The notes under the pieces are model-generated. The model did not search any database and was not told the origin of the DNA. It saw only the letters and a list, made by a program, of their open reading frames with translations. DNA of 64,000 bases from Streptomyces olivoverticillatus (GTDB lineage Bacteria > Actinomycetota > Actinomycetes > Streptomycetales > Streptomycetaceae): the NCBI RefSeq assembly GCF_014203555.1, contig NZ_JACHJH010000003.1, positions 642,899-706,898 of the forward strand, in the 5' to 3' direction. This document shows positions 7,331-15,748 of this stretch, piece after piece; position 1 is the first letter of the stretch, and every line of letters starts with the position of its first letter. The position numbers and the translations under genes are program-made.

Positions 7331-8557
7331 GTGCCGACGCTAAACAAAATACGGACGGCCCTTTCGCGGACCCGGCCGGATCCGAGCCGGACTGCCGACG
7401 AGCCCGCCCTGCGCCGCCTCCGTACCGTTTTGACCCTGTTCTTCGCCCTCGACGGCTTCCTTTTCGCCGGGTGGGTGGTCCGCATCCCCGCGATCAAGGA
7501 GCAGACCGGGGCCTCCCCCGGCGCCCTCGGGCTCGCCCTGCTCGGCGTGTCGGCGGGCGCCGTGGCCACCATGACGGTGACCGGACGGCTGTGTGCACGG
7601 TACGGCAGCCACCCGGTGACGGTGGCCTCCGCCCTGCTGATGTCGCTGGGCATCGCGCTGCCTCCGCTGACCCAATCGGCCTGGGCCCTGGGCCTGGTCC
7701 TGATCGTCTTCGGAACCGCCTACGGCGGGCTCAACGTCGCCATGAACAGCGCGGCGGTCGACCTCGTGGCCGCCCTGCGCAGGCCCGTGATGCCCAGTTT
7801 CCACGCCGCCTTCAGCGTCGGCGGGATGCTGGGCGCGGCCCTCGGCGCCCTGGTCGCCGGGCACCTGTCGGCCACCGACCACCTGCTCCTCCTGACCGCG
7901 ACCGGCCTGCTCGTCGCCGCGGCCGCGGGCCGGGTGCTCCTGGCGCACCCGGCGCCCCGGCCGGAGCGTACGGCGGCGCAGGCGGCACCCGGCGGGCGCG
8001 GGGCGGGCCGCGAGCGCCGGCTGGTCGCCGTCTTCGGACTGATCGCTCTGTGCACCGCGTACGGAGAGGGGGCGCTCGCCGACTGGGGCGCGCTCCATCT
8101 CGCACAGGACCTCTCCGCACGGGCGGGCGTCGCGGCGGTCGGCTACAGCGTCTTCGCGCTCGCCATGACCGTGGGACGGCTCACGGGCAGCGCCCTCCTC
8201 GAACGCCTGGGGCAGACGAGGGTGCTGGTGCTGGGCGGGGCGACCGCGGCGCTGGGCATGCTGATCGGTTCGCTGGCCCCCGCGGTCTGGGCCGTGTTCG
8301 CCGGGTTCGCGATCACGGGCCTGGGGCTGGCCAACATCTTCCCCGTGGCGGTGGGCCGGGCCGGTGAGCTGGCGGGGCCGGGCGGCGTCGCGGCCGCGTC
8401 GACGTTCGGCTACGGCGGCATGCTGCTGGGGCCGCCCGCCATCGGCTTCCTCGCGGACTGGCTCTCGCTGCCGGCCGCCCTGACGACGGTCGCCGCCCTC
8501 TCGGCCGTGGCGGCGCTCGTGGCCTACACCACGCGGAACGCGGTACGGCGGACGTGA
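7331..8557 (+). CDS. MFS transporter (YbjJ-like, sugar/small-molecule efflux or uptake)
   Basis: The product is about 408 residues with a hydrophobic profile of roughly 12 membrane segments. Motif A-like loop residues follow helix 2 (GRLCARYGSHPV), and the sequence is rich in GxxxG helices such as SVGGMLGAALGALVAGHLSA. It resembles the YbjJ-like branch of the major facilitator superfamily. The substrate is not readable from sequence; control by the adjacent ROK regulator suggests a sugar or sugar derivative. The start is placed at GTG 7331 because of the leaderless promoter; the longer frame beginning at 7292 would overlap the divergent regulator and is less likely. Confidence 0.88.
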   Translation: MPTLNKIRTALSRTRPDPSRTADEPALRRLRTVLTLFFALDGFLFAGWVVRIPAIKEQTGASPGALGLALLGVSAGAVATMTVTGRLCARYGSHPVTVASALLMSLGIALPPLTQSAWALGLVLIVFGTAYGGLNVAMNSAAVDLVAALRRPVMPSFHAAFSVGGMLGAALGALVAGHLSATDHLLLLTATGLLVAAAAGRVLLAHPAPRPERTAAQAAPGGRGAGRERRLVAVFGLIALCTAYGEGALADWGALHLAQDLSARAGVAAVGYSVFALAMTVGRLTGSALLERLGQTRVLVLGGATAALGMLIGSLAPAVWAVFAGFAITGLGLANIFPVAVGRAGELAGPGGVAAASTFGYGGMLLGPPAIGFLADWLSLPAALTTVAALSAVAALVAYTTRNAVRRT

Positions 8558-8635
8558 CGGCGTCGGTTGTCAGTGGCCGCTGACACGATGGAGACATCGG
8601 CCGAAGCGGCGGCAGGGCGAAAGGGGCGGGCCGGC

Positions 8636-9529
8636 ATGGACCCTCGGCACACCGACTGGAGCTGCGCCGGGCTGCGGTGGAGCACCTCGGGCCCCGCCCT
8701 GCTGTGGCGCCACCCCGTGCGCGGCGAGCGGCTCTCCGCCCTGCCGCCGCAGAAGCGGCTGGCGTTCGCCACGGGTGCCCGGCGCCTGTGCACCGGGGTA
8801 CGCAGAGGCGGCAGGCACACCCCGTGCCCGGCCGCCGCCGAGGTGCCGGCCGCGGCCGTCTCGGCGCAGTGCCCCGAGTGCGCCCGGCTGGACCGCTCCC
8901 GCTCGGTGGCCGCCGACACCGCCCTCGACGACCCCCGCCCGTACGACGTGTATCTCGCCTGGTTCGGCCCGCGCCTGGTCAAGGTGGGCATCACCGCCGC
9001 CGAGCGGCAGGGGGTGCGGCTGCTGGAGCAGGCCGCGCTGTCCTACGCCCTGTTGGGGCGCGGCCCGCTGATGGCGGCACGCCGGGCGGAAGCCGTGCTG
9101 GGCGCGGCCCTGTCCGTGCCGGACCGCTTCCCTTACGCGGCCAAGCGCGCCGCCCGGCACCCCTTGCCCTCACAGCAGCGGCGCACGGCCGAGCTGGCGG
9201 AGCTGCATGCGCGCGCATGTGCGCTTGAAGGGCTCGCGGAGTCCCTCGCGGTCCGGGCTTTCGCACCGGTTCACCACGATGCGGCGTTCCACCTGGAGCG
9301 GCTGCGCCCCTGCGACGGCACGGTCGAGCTCGCCGCCGGGTGCACGGTGGCGGGGAGCGTGCTGGCGGTGGTGGGGCCGGATGTGTACCTGGAGGAAGGG
9401 GACGGCCGTCTGCTGCTCGTGGACGGGCGGCAGTTGGCGGGCTGGGCGCTGACGGCGACCGCCCCGGATGCCGCGACGACCGCGGCGATACGGGCCCGGC
9501 AGCCGGACGGCCCGCAGGCGCTGTTCTGA
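8636..9529 (+). CDS. DUF2797 domain-containing protein
   Basis: The protein of about 297 residues matches the DUF2797 family. It starts DWSCAGLRWS, has conserved cysteines in RRLCTG, TPCPAA and the CPEC pair (possible metal ligands), and carries a central YDVYLAWFGPRLVKVGITA segment reminiscent of a GIY-YIG-like core, followed by an alpha-helical region. The biochemical role of the family is unestablished. ATG 8636 is chosen because GGGG lies about nine bases upstream and the family begins near there; TTG 8567 and ATG 8588 are in frame upstream. It follows the MFS gene by under 80 bp and may be co-transcribed with it. Confidence 0.82.
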   Translation: MDPRHTDWSCAGLRWSTSGPALLWRHPVRGERLSALPPQKRLAFATGARRLCTGVRRGGRHTPCPAAAEVPAAAVSAQCPECARLDRSRSVAADTALDDPRPYDVYLAWFGPRLVKVGITAAERQGVRLLEQAALSYALLGRGPLMAARRAEAVLGAALSVPDRFPYAAKRAARHPLPSQQRRTAELAELHARACALEGLAESLAVRAFAPVHHDAAFHLERLRPCDGTVELAAGCTVAGSVLAVVGPDVYLEEGDGRLLLVDGRQLAGWALTATAPDAATTAAIRARQPDGPQALF

Positions 9530-9533
9530 GGGA

Positions 9534-9557
9534 GCCCGCCGCCGCCGGGCGGCGGGC
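9534..9557. terminator. Bidirectional terminator between convergent genes
   Basis: GCCCGCCGCC-GCCG-GGCGGCGGGC forms a perfect 10-bp stem with a four-base loop. It fills the gap between the DUF2797 stop (9529) and the stop of the geranylgeranyl-reductase-like gene (9563, opposite strand). Confidence 0.8.
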
Positions 9558-9562
9558 AGTAC

Positions 9563-10792
9563 TCAGGAGCGGTCCATCGCCGACAGCAACCTGCGCGCCA
9601 TCGGATGCGTCCGCACGACCTCGGCCAGCGTCGTCGTGCCGCGCGTGACGTTCGCGAAGACCCGCCAGGCCGGGCGGAAGCCGGTCACGGCCGCGTGGAT
9701 GAGGCCGGGGCGGCGCTCGTAGAGGGCGAGGATGCGGCGGCCCACGCCCATCTCCACACCCAGCCCGGCCTTGATCGCGAAGGCGTAGTTGAGGGCCTGG
9801 CGGCGCGCGTCCACCGCGTCCTGGGCCTCGGCGATACGGACGGCCCACTCCCCCGCCAGCCGCCCCGAGCGCAGCGCGAAGGAAATGCCCTCACGGGTGA
9901 ACGGCTCCAGCAGCCCCGCCGCGTCGCCGCAGACGATGACCCGGCCGCGGGAGAGCGGGGAGTCGTCGGCCCGGCAGCGGGTGAGGTGGCCGGAGGAGAT
10001 GCTCGGCTCGAAGCCCGCGAGGCCCAGGCGGGCGATGAAGTCCTCCAGGTAGCGCTTGGTGCCCGCGCCCTCGCCGCGCGCGGAAATCACGCCGACGGTC
10101 AGGGTGTCGCCCTTGGGGAAGACCCAGCCGTAACTGCCGGGGATGGGGCCCCAGTCGATCTGCACCCGCCCGGCCCAGTCCTGGGCGACGGTGGCCGGCA
10201 CCGGGATCTCGGCCTCCAGGCCGAGATCCACCTGCTCCAGCTTCACCCCGACGTGGGCCCCTATGCGCCCGGCGCTGCCGTCTGCGCCGATGACGGCACG
10301 GGCGAGCAGCGTGCGGCCGTCGCCGAGCACGAGGGCCACGGTGCGGCGGTCGGGGACGGCGGGGCCGTGCTGCTCTACGCGGGAGACCGTCACGCCGGTG
10401 CGCACCTCGGCGCCCGCCGCCTTGGCCATCTCGACGAGGCCGGCGTCGAACTCGGGCCGGTTGACGAGCCCGAAGAGCATCCGCTTGGAGCGGCGGGTGC
10501 GGGTCAGCTTCCCGTTGAGGGAGAAGGTGACGGCGTGCACCCGGTCGCGCAGCGGCAGTTGGAAGCCGGGCGGCAGGGCGTCGCGCGAGGGGCCGATGAT
10601 GCCGCCGCCGCACGTCTTGTAGCGGGGGAGCTCGGACTTCTCCAGAAGCAGCACCCTGCGGCCCGTGGCGGCCGCGGCACAGGCGGCCGAGGCCCCGGCG
10701 GGCCCGGCGCCCACCACCACGACGTCCCACACCGGCTCGCTGTCCTGGGGTACGTCCGGGCCCGCTTCCCGGGCTGCGCTGTCGCTGCTCAC
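9563..10792 (-). CDS. Geranylgeranyl reductase family FAD-dependent oxidoreductase
   Basis: The flavoprotein is about 409 residues. It has an N-terminal Rossmann dinucleotide motif (DVVVVGAGPAGASAACAAA), the PRYKTCGGGI signature of the geranylgeranyl-reductase family, the second FAD-contact ADGSAGRIGAHVG and the VCGDAAGLLEPFTREGISFA segment. Family members reduce prenyl chains such as those of menaquinone, archaeal lipids or carotenoid-like compounds; in actinobacteria menaquinone (MenJ-like) hydrogenation is one known role, but the substrate here is unproven. GTG 10792 is chosen as the start; GGGAG lies about ten bases upstream. A start at 10864 would add a basic, low-complexity extension. 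Confidence 0.88.
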   Translation of the reverse strand: MSSDSAAREAGPDVPQDSEPVWDVVVVGAGPAGASAACAAAATGRRVLLLEKSELPRYKTCGGGIIGPSRDALPPGFQLPLRDRVHAVTFSLNGKLTRTRRSKRMLFGLVNRPEFDAGLVEMAKAAGAEVRTGVTVSRVEQHGPAVPDRRTVALVLGDGRTLLARAVIGADGSAGRIGAHVGVKLEQVDLGLEAEIPVPATVAQDWAGRVQIDWGPIPGSYGWVFPKGDTLTVGVISARGEGAGTKRYLEDFIARLGLAGFEPSISSGHLTRCRADDSPLSRGRVIVCGDAAGLLEPFTREGISFALRSGRLAGEWAVRIAEAQDAVDARRQALNYAFAIKAGLGVEMGVGRRILALYERRPGLIHAAVTGFRPAWRVFANVTRGTTTLAEVVRTHPMARRLLSAMDRS

Positions 10793-10926
10793 CTGTGCTT
10801 CCACTCCCGCTCGATCACCGGTTACGGCTACCGCCCGCATCCTACGGGCCCGCCGTCCGGCCACTGTCCGGGGGAAGCCCCGAAAGGATCATGGTCCGCC
10901 CATGGGAGGATCAGACCCGATATCGC

Positions 10927-10969
10927 CCGTACGTACGGACAGCCGTACGCACGGGCCATCCGTACGGAT
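10927..10969. promoter_or_regulatory. Cluster of CCGTACG palindromes upstream of the M20 peptidase
   Basis: Two perfect 12-bp palindromes, CCGTACGTACGG (10927-10938) and ATCCGTACGGAT (10958-10969), flank a third CCGTACG half-site at about 10943. All end within 30 bp of the start codon at 10998. The arrangement looks like a multi-site operator for a dimeric repressor. No promoter elements could be assigned with confidence. Confidence 0.5.
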
Positions 10970-10997
10970 ACAACGCCGCGCCCACAAGGAGCGTTCC

Positions 10998-12389
10998 ATG
11001 GACACGTCCTCGACCCGACGACCGGATCCGGCCGGGCTCGCGACCACCGTTGCCTCGCTGCTGCCCCGCGCCAGGACCGAGCTGGCCGAACTGGTCGCCT
11101 TCAAATCGGTCGCGGACGAGGCCCAGTTCCCCAAGAGCGAGTGCGACGCGGCCGCGAGCTGGGTGGCCGACGCGCTGCGCGCCGAGGGCTTCCAGGACGT
11201 CGCGGTGCTCGACACCCCCGACGGCACGCAGTCCGCGTACGGCCACCTGCCCGGCCCCGAGGGCGCGCCCACCGTGCTGCTCTACGCGCACTACGACGTG
11301 CAGCCCCCGCTGGACGAGAGCGCCTGGCTCTCGCCGCCCTTCGAGCTCACCGAGCGCGACGGGCGCTGGTACGGGCGCGGAGCCGCCGACTGCAAGGGCG
11401 GCTTCATCATGCACCTGCTGGCGCTGCGGGCGCTCAAGGCCAACGGCGGCGTGCCGGTCGGCGTGAAGGTGATCGTCGAGGGCTCGGAGGAGCAGGGCAC
11501 CGGCGGTCTCCAGCGCTATGCCGAGGCGCACCCGGAGCTGCTGGCCGCCGACGCCATCGTCATCGGCGACACCGGCAACTTCCGGGTCGGCCTGCCGACG
11601 GTCACCGCGACGCTGCGCGGCATGACGCTGGTGCGCGTCCAGGTGGACACCCTCGAGGGCGACCTGCACTCCGGCCAGTTCGGCGGCGCGGCCCCCGACG
11701 CCCTCGCGGCGCTGATCCGCATCCTGGACTCGATGCGCGCCGAGGACGGCACGACGGTCGTCACCGGCCTGGAGGAGCAGGCCGCGGCGACGTGGGAGGG
11801 GCTGCAGTACCCGGAGGAGGACTTCCGCAAGGACGCGAAGGTGCTCGACGGGGTCGGCCTGATCGGTTCCGGCACGGTCGCCGACCGCATCTGGGCCCGG
11901 CCCGCCGTCACCGTGCTGGGCATCGACTGCCCGCCGGTCATCGGCGCCACGCCGTCGGTGCAGGCGGGCGCCCGGGCGCTGATCAGCCTGCGGGTGCCGC
12001 CGGGCACGGACGCGGCCGAGGCGACGCAGCTGCTCTTCGCGCACCTGCAGGCGGCGGCGCCGTGGGGCGCCCGTGTGTCGGTCGAGCAGATCGGTCAGGG
12101 CCAGCCCTTCCGCGCGGACACCACGAGCCCGGCGTACGCGTCGATGGCCGAGGCCATGCGCGTCGCCTACCCGGGCGAGGAGATGCAGACCTCGGGCATG
12201 GGCGGCTCCATCCCGCTGTGCAACACCCTCGCCTCCCTCTACCCCGAGGCGGAGATCCTGCTGATCGGCCTGAGTGAGCCGGAGGCCCAGATCCACGCGG
12301 TCAACGAGAGCGTCTCGCCGCAGGAGCTGGAGCGGCTCTCCCTCGCGGAGGCGCTGTTCCTCGCCAACTACGCCGAGAGCAAGCGCTGA
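10998..12389 (+). CDS. M20-family dipeptidase / metallopeptidase
   Basis: The 463-residue protein has the M20 peptidase fold. The first metal site is YAHYDVQPP, the bridging Asp lies in GRGAADCKGG, and the catalytic pair is in IVEGSEEQGTGG. The dimerisation (lid) domain includes LHSGQFGGAAPDALAAL, and the closing segment is SGMGGSIPLCN with a metal-ligand histidine in AQIHAVNE. Such enzymes hydrolyse dipeptides or aminoacyl amides in the cytosol, using two zinc ions. The ATG start is strongly supported by AAGGAG six bases upstream. It is monocistronic, ending at a hairpin terminator. Confidence 0.93.
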   Translation: MDTSSTRRPDPAGLATTVASLLPRARTELAELVAFKSVADEAQFPKSECDAAASWVADALRAEGFQDVAVLDTPDGTQSAYGHLPGPEGAPTVLLYAHYDVQPPLDESAWLSPPFELTERDGRWYGRGAADCKGGFIMHLLALRALKANGGVPVGVKVIVEGSEEQGTGGLQRYAEAHPELLAADAIVIGDTGNFRVGLPTVTATLRGMTLVRVQVDTLEGDLHSGQFGGAAPDALAALIRILDSMRAEDGTTVVTGLEEQAAATWEGLQYPEEDFRKDAKVLDGVGLIGSGTVADRIWARPAVTVLGIDCPPVIGATPSVQAGARALISLRVPPGTDAAEATQLLFAHLQAAAPWGARVSVEQIGQGQPFRADTTSPAYASMAEAMRVAYPGEEMQTSGMGGSIPLCNTLASLYPEAEILLIGLSEPEAQIHAVNESVSPQELERLSLAEALFLANYAESKR

Positions 12390-12404
12390 ATACGCTGAAT
12401 TGAG

Positions 12405-12422
12405 CCGGGGGCCGGCCCCCGG
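12405..12422. terminator. Bidirectional terminator (18-bp palindrome)
   Basis: CCGGGGGCCGGCCCCCGG is a perfect palindrome between the stop of the M20 peptidase (12389) and the stop of the convergent P-loop/NUDIX gene (12423). It can form a stem of about seven base pairs with a small loop for both transcripts. Confidence 0.75.
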
Positions 12423-13460
12423 TCACCCGACCGGCACCCCCGCCTCCAGGTTGAACGGGCACCCCCGCTCACGGGCGCGCAGCGCCCAGCGGAGCCTGCT
12501 CAGCCGGACCGGGGGGAGCATGGTGGAGGCCTCCTCCTCGGTGACGAAGCGCCAGCCGCGCAGTTCGGAGCCGGGCAGCAGGAGGCGGTCCGCGTCGGCC
12601 CCGGCCAGCCGGCCGCCGTCGAAGAGGAAACGCATGCCGCCGAAGCCCGGGGGCCTCGGCGGCTCCCAGTCGACGACCAACAGGCGCGGCACGGCGGCGA
12701 GTTCGATGCCGATCTCCTCGGCGACCTCGCGCATGCCCGCGCGGGCGGGCGCCTCGCCCGGCTCCACGACCCCGCCGGGGAACTCCCAGCCCGGCTTGTA
12801 GGTGGGGTCGACCAGCAGCACCCGGTCGTGCTCGTCGAAGAGCAGCACCCCGGCGGCGAGGGTCTCGGCCCTCGGCTCCGGGGTCTGGACGATCTGGCAG
12901 ACGCCCGCGGTGCCGTTGCGCACGGACTCGGCGACGCGCTCGGCCGCCTCGCGGGGCGTGAGAGCGGACGTGTCGACGGCGTAGGCATCGCCTTCGAGCC
13001 AGGTCAGCGCCTCGCGGTAGGGGGCGATGTGGTCGCGCGCCCACTGGCGGACCGACTCACTGCGCCCGGCGTCGTCCTCGAACTCGACGCGGTGCTCGAT
13101 GCGCGTTCGCAGGATCGTTTCATCGGATGTCAGCAGCACATGCCGGACCCGGATTCTGCGGGAGGCCAGGGCACCGAATATCTCGTCCCGGTACTCCTGG
13201 CGCAGCAGCGTCATCGGCACGATCAGCACCCCGCCCACCTCCGCGAGCAGCGCGGCGGCCGTGTCCGCCACCATTCGCCGCCAGATCGGCAGGTCCTGGT
13301 AGTCGGTGACCCCGGCCAGACGCTTCGGCGGCAGCAGGTGGCGCAGGGCGCCGCCGATCACCTCGGGGTCGTAGAGGGTGCTGCCCGGGATGAGCTCGGC
13401 CAGCTCCCTGGCCGTGCTGGTCTTTCCCCCACTGAACGGACCGTTCAGCCAGACGATCAC
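12423..13460 (-). CDS. Fusion of TmrB-like P-loop ATPase and NUDIX hydrolase
   Basis: The 345-residue protein has two domains. Residues 1-185 form a P-loop kinase-like unit with Walker A GPFSGGKTS (7-15), a YDPEVIGGALR segment and VGGVLIVPMTLL, closely resembling the tunicamycin-resistance ATPase TmrB. Residues 200-330 form a NUDIX hydrolase with a complete box (about 229-251: G5xE7xREVxEEIG). The two activities may act on the same nucleotide-linked or nucleoside substrate, which is inference. GTG 13460 follows a long purine ribosome-binding site (GGAGGAGGGGG). The upstream frame is open far beyond, but it is the shadow of the ROK kinase gene. It is co-directional with the ROK kinase, 125 bp downstream of it. 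Confidence 0.87.
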   Translation of the reverse strand: MIVWLNGPFSGGKTSTARELAELIPGSTLYDPEVIGGALRHLLPPKRLAGVTDYQDLPIWRRMVADTAAALLAEVGGVLIVPMTLLRQEYRDEIFGALASRRIRVRHVLLTSDETILRTRIEHRVEFEDDAGRSESVRQWARDHIAPYREALTWLEGDAYAVDTSALTPREAAERVAESVRNGTAGVCQIVQTPEPRAETLAAGVLLFDEHDRVLLVDPTYKPGWEFPGGVVEPGEAPARAGMREVAEEIGIELAAVPRLLVVDWEPPRPPGFGGMRFLFDGGRLAGADADRLLLPGSELRGWRFVTEEEASTMLPPVRLSRLRWALRARERGCPFNLEAGVPVG

Positions 13461-13585
13461 GGTTCCCCCTCCTCCGTAGCCCCTGTGGAGCGCCCGCAAC
13501 ACCGTGCCCGTACCACCCTGCCACGCAAACGTGTGCGAGCGGGATGGGGCGCCGCCCGGCCAAACAGCGGCTGGTTCCCGCCGTT

Positions 13586-14563
13586 TCAGTGCCGGCGGCC
13601 GCCCGGTCCGGCCGTTTCCCACAGGCCGCAGGCGTCCGCCGCGGCAGCGGCGGCGCCGACCAGTCCCGCGTCGGAGCCGAGCCGGGCGGGGAGCACCTCG
13701 ACGCCGGAGGCGAAGGAGAGCGTCGCGTAGTCGCGCAGGCGCTCGCGCAGCGGTGCGAAGAGGACTTCTCCGGCACCGGCGACGCCGCCGCCTATGACGG
13801 CCACCTCGATCTCGACGAGCGTGGCGGTCGCGGCGATCCCGGCCGCCAGCGCCTGTGCGGCCCGGGCGAAGGAGGCGAGGGCCGCCCGGTCGCCGGCGCG
13901 GGCCGCGGCCGCGACCGCCGCCGCGCTCGCGTCGCCGTCCGGGCCCGGACGCCAGCCGGTCTCCAGCGCACGGCGGGCGATGTTGGGACCGCTGGCGATG
14001 CGCTCGACGCAGCCGCGGGCGCCACAGGGGCAGAGGTCCCCGTCGAGGTCGACACTGATGTGCCCGATGTGACCGGCGTTGCCCGTGGGCCCCGGGTGCA
14101 GTCGGCCGCTCAGCACCAGGCCGCCGCCGACCCCGGTGGAGACGACCAGGCACAGGGCGTTGGCCCGGCCGCGGGCCGCGCCCTGCCAGTGCTCGGCCGC
14201 CGTCATCGCGACCCCGTCGCCGACGAGCACCACCGGCAGCCCGGCGGTCAGCCTGCCCACCTCGGCCACCAGCGGAAACCCCCGCCAGCCGGGCACGTTG
14301 ACGGGGCTGACGGTGCCTTCGGCGGCATTCACGGGCCCGGCGCTGCCGATGCCGACGGCCCGCACGCGGGGCCGGCGCCCGTCGGCGAGGAGCTCGCCGA
14401 GCACCTCCGCGACCGCGCCCATCACCGTGGCCGCGTCGCCGTCCGCCGGGGTGGCGCGCCGGGCGCGGGCGAGCAGCCGTCCCGCCCCGTCCACCAGCGC
14501 TCCCGCGATCTTGGTGCCGCCGATGTCGAGAGCGGCGACGAGCTCGCCGGTGTCGTTGTGCAC
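13586..14563 (-). CDS. ROK-family sugar kinase (glucokinase-like)
   Basis: This 325-residue ROK kinase lacks a DNA-binding domain. The N-terminal phosphate loop is ALDIGGTKIAG (11-21), the likely catalytic Asp is D116 in VGDGVAM, and the zinc-binding motif comprises H168 with C178, C180 and C185. Such enzymes phosphorylate glucose, N-acetylmannosamine, N-acetylglucosamine or related sugars in the cytosol. Divergence from a LacI regulator with a visible operator suggests that sugar-dependent repression controls both. The usual NDA catalytic triad reads GDG here, a mild departure from the family. The start is GTG 14563 with GGAGAG ten bases upstream. The sugar specificity cannot be read from the sequence. 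Confidence 0.9.
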   Translation of the reverse strand: MHNDTGELVAALDIGGTKIAGALVDGAGRLLARARRATPADGDAATVMGAVAEVLGELLADGRRPRVRAVGIGSAGPVNAAEGTVSPVNVPGWRGFPLVAEVGRLTAGLPVVLVGDGVAMTAAEHWQGAARGRANALCLVVSTGVGGGLVLSGRLHPGPTGNAGHIGHISVDLDGDLCPCGARGCVERIASGPNIARRALETGWRPGPDGDASAAAVAAAARAGDRAALASFARAAQALAAGIAATATLVEIEVAVIGGGVAGAGEVLFAPLRERLRDYATLSFASGVEVLPARLGSDAGLVGAAAAAADACGLWETAGPGGRRH

Positions 14564-14624
14564 GGGAGGGTCTCTCCTGGTCCGCGGTGGTGGGGGGTGG
14601 TCCGCCCGCCAGTCTCCCCCGGTC

Positions 14625-14651
14625 TTGACAACGTTGTCCAGGCTCTATGCT
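14625..14651 (+). promoter_or_regulatory. LacI-type operator overlapping a promoter
   Basis: TTGACAACGTTGTCCA (14625-14640) is a near-perfect 16-bp palindrome with the central CG of LacI/GalR operators. Its first six bases are a consensus -35 (TTGACA). A -10 candidate, TATGCT, lies at 14646-14651 after a short 15-bp spacer. The position, between the divergent ROK kinase and LacI genes and covering the -35, predicts autorepression and probably repression of the kinase. Confidence 0.75.
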
Positions 14652-14698
14652 CGACCTCACCCCGCGCACCCGACGCCCCGTCCGGAGGACGAGCACCC

Positions 14699-15748
14699 GT
14701 GTCCGACGCCGCCCGTACCGCCCGCAGTCCGCAGCCCCGCTACGGCAACCGCCCGACCATGAAGGACGTCGCGGCCCGCGCCGGGGTCGGGCTGAAGACC
14801 GTCTCGCGCGTGGTCAACGGCGAGCCGGGCGTCACCGCCGAGACCGAGAGGCGCGTGCAGGACGCCATCACCGCGCTCGGCTTCCGCCGCAACGACAGCG
14901 CCCGCATCCTGCGCAAGGGCCGCACCGCCTCCGTCGGGCTGGTCCTGGAGGACCTGGCCGACCCCTTCTACGCGCCGCTCAACCGCGCGGTCGAAGAGGT
15001 CGCCCGCGACCACGGCGCCCTGCTCATCAACGGTTCCAGCGCCGAGGACCCGGAGCGCGAGCGCGAGTTGGCCCTGGCCCTGTGCGCCCGCCGGGTCGAC
15101 GGGCTGGTCATCGTGCCGGCGGGCGACGACCACCGCTATCTGGAGCCGGAGATCGCGGCCGGGATCGCCACCGTCTTCGTCGACCGCCCGGCCGGGCGGA
15201 TAGCCGCCGACGCGGTGCTCTCGGACAACTTCGGCGGCGCCCGCGAGGGCGTGGCCCACCTCGTCGCCCACGGCCACCGCCGCATCGGCTTCCTCGGCGA
15301 CCGGCCTGGCATCCACACCGCCGCCGAGCGGCTGCGCGGCTACCGGGCCGCGATGGCGGCCGCGGGACTGCCCGTCGACGAGGCCTGGGTCTCGCTGGGG
15401 CCCACCGATCCCGGGCGGGTACGGGCGGAGGCGGAGCGCATACTCACCGGCCCCGGGGCGGTGACCGCGCTGTTCACGGGGAACAACCGGGTGACGGCCA
15501 CGGCGGTGCGCGTCATCGCGGGCCTGGGACGCCCGGTGGCACTGGTCGGCTTCGACGACCTGGAGCTGGCCGATCTGCTCTCGCCCGCCGTCACGGTGGT
15601 GGCGCAGGACGCGGGGCAACTGGGGCGCACGGCCGCCGAGTTGCTGTTCCGGCGGCTGGAGGGGGCGCAGGACGCGGCACGGCGGGTGGAGCTGCCCACC
15701 CGTCTGATCGTGCGCGGTTCCGGGGAGATCCCGCCGGCCGCAGGTTAG
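14699..15748 (+). CDS. LacI-family transcriptional regulator
   Basis: The 349-residue protein has an N-terminal LacI HTH at residues 21-45 (MKDVAARAGVGLKTVSRVVN, then GEPGVT), a hinge helix, and a periplasmic-binding-protein-like effector domain (ASVGLVLEDLADPFYAPLN through VALVGFDDLELADLLSPAVT). The TVSRVVN recognition helix and the adjacent TTGACAACGTTGTC-type site fit each other. GTG 14699 follows GGAGG about nine bases upstream. It is divergent from a ROK kinase, so it probably represses that gene in the absence of a sugar. Its stop overlaps the stop of the convergent DUF6986 gene by four bases. Confidence 0.93.
   Translation: MSDAARTARSPQPRYGNRPTMKDVAARAGVGLKTVSRVVNGEPGVTAETERRVQDAITALGFRRNDSARILRKGRTASVGLVLEDLADPFYAPLNRAVEEVARDHGALLINGSSAEDPERERELALALCARRVDGLVIVPAGDDHRYLEPEIAAGIATVFVDRPAGRIAADAVLSDNFGGAREGVAHLVAHGHRRIGFLGDRPGIHTAAERLRGYRAAMAAAGLPVDEAWVSLGPTDPGRVRAEAERILTGPGAVTALFTGNNRVTATAVRVIAGLGRPVALVGFDDLELADLLSPAVTVVAQDAGQLGRTAAELLFRRLEGAQDAARRVELPTRLIVRGSGEIPPAAG

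Noticed and set aside
10665..10997. Upstream extension of the M20 peptidase frame
   Set aside because: The extension lies antisense to the flavoprotein start; AAGGAG six bases before ATG 10998 and the palindrome cluster show where the gene begins.
9605..12277. Long plus-strand frame over the geranylgeranyl-reductase gene and the dipeptidase
   Set aside because: Antisense or off-frame shadow without domains; the real genes in both places have clear motifs and ribosome-binding sites.
13461..14696. N-terminal extension of the P-loop/NUDIX gene by 400 codons
   Set aside because: It overlaps the ROK kinase gene in another frame and reads as Arg/Gly/Pro low complexity; a strong ribosome-binding site marks GTG 13460 as the start.
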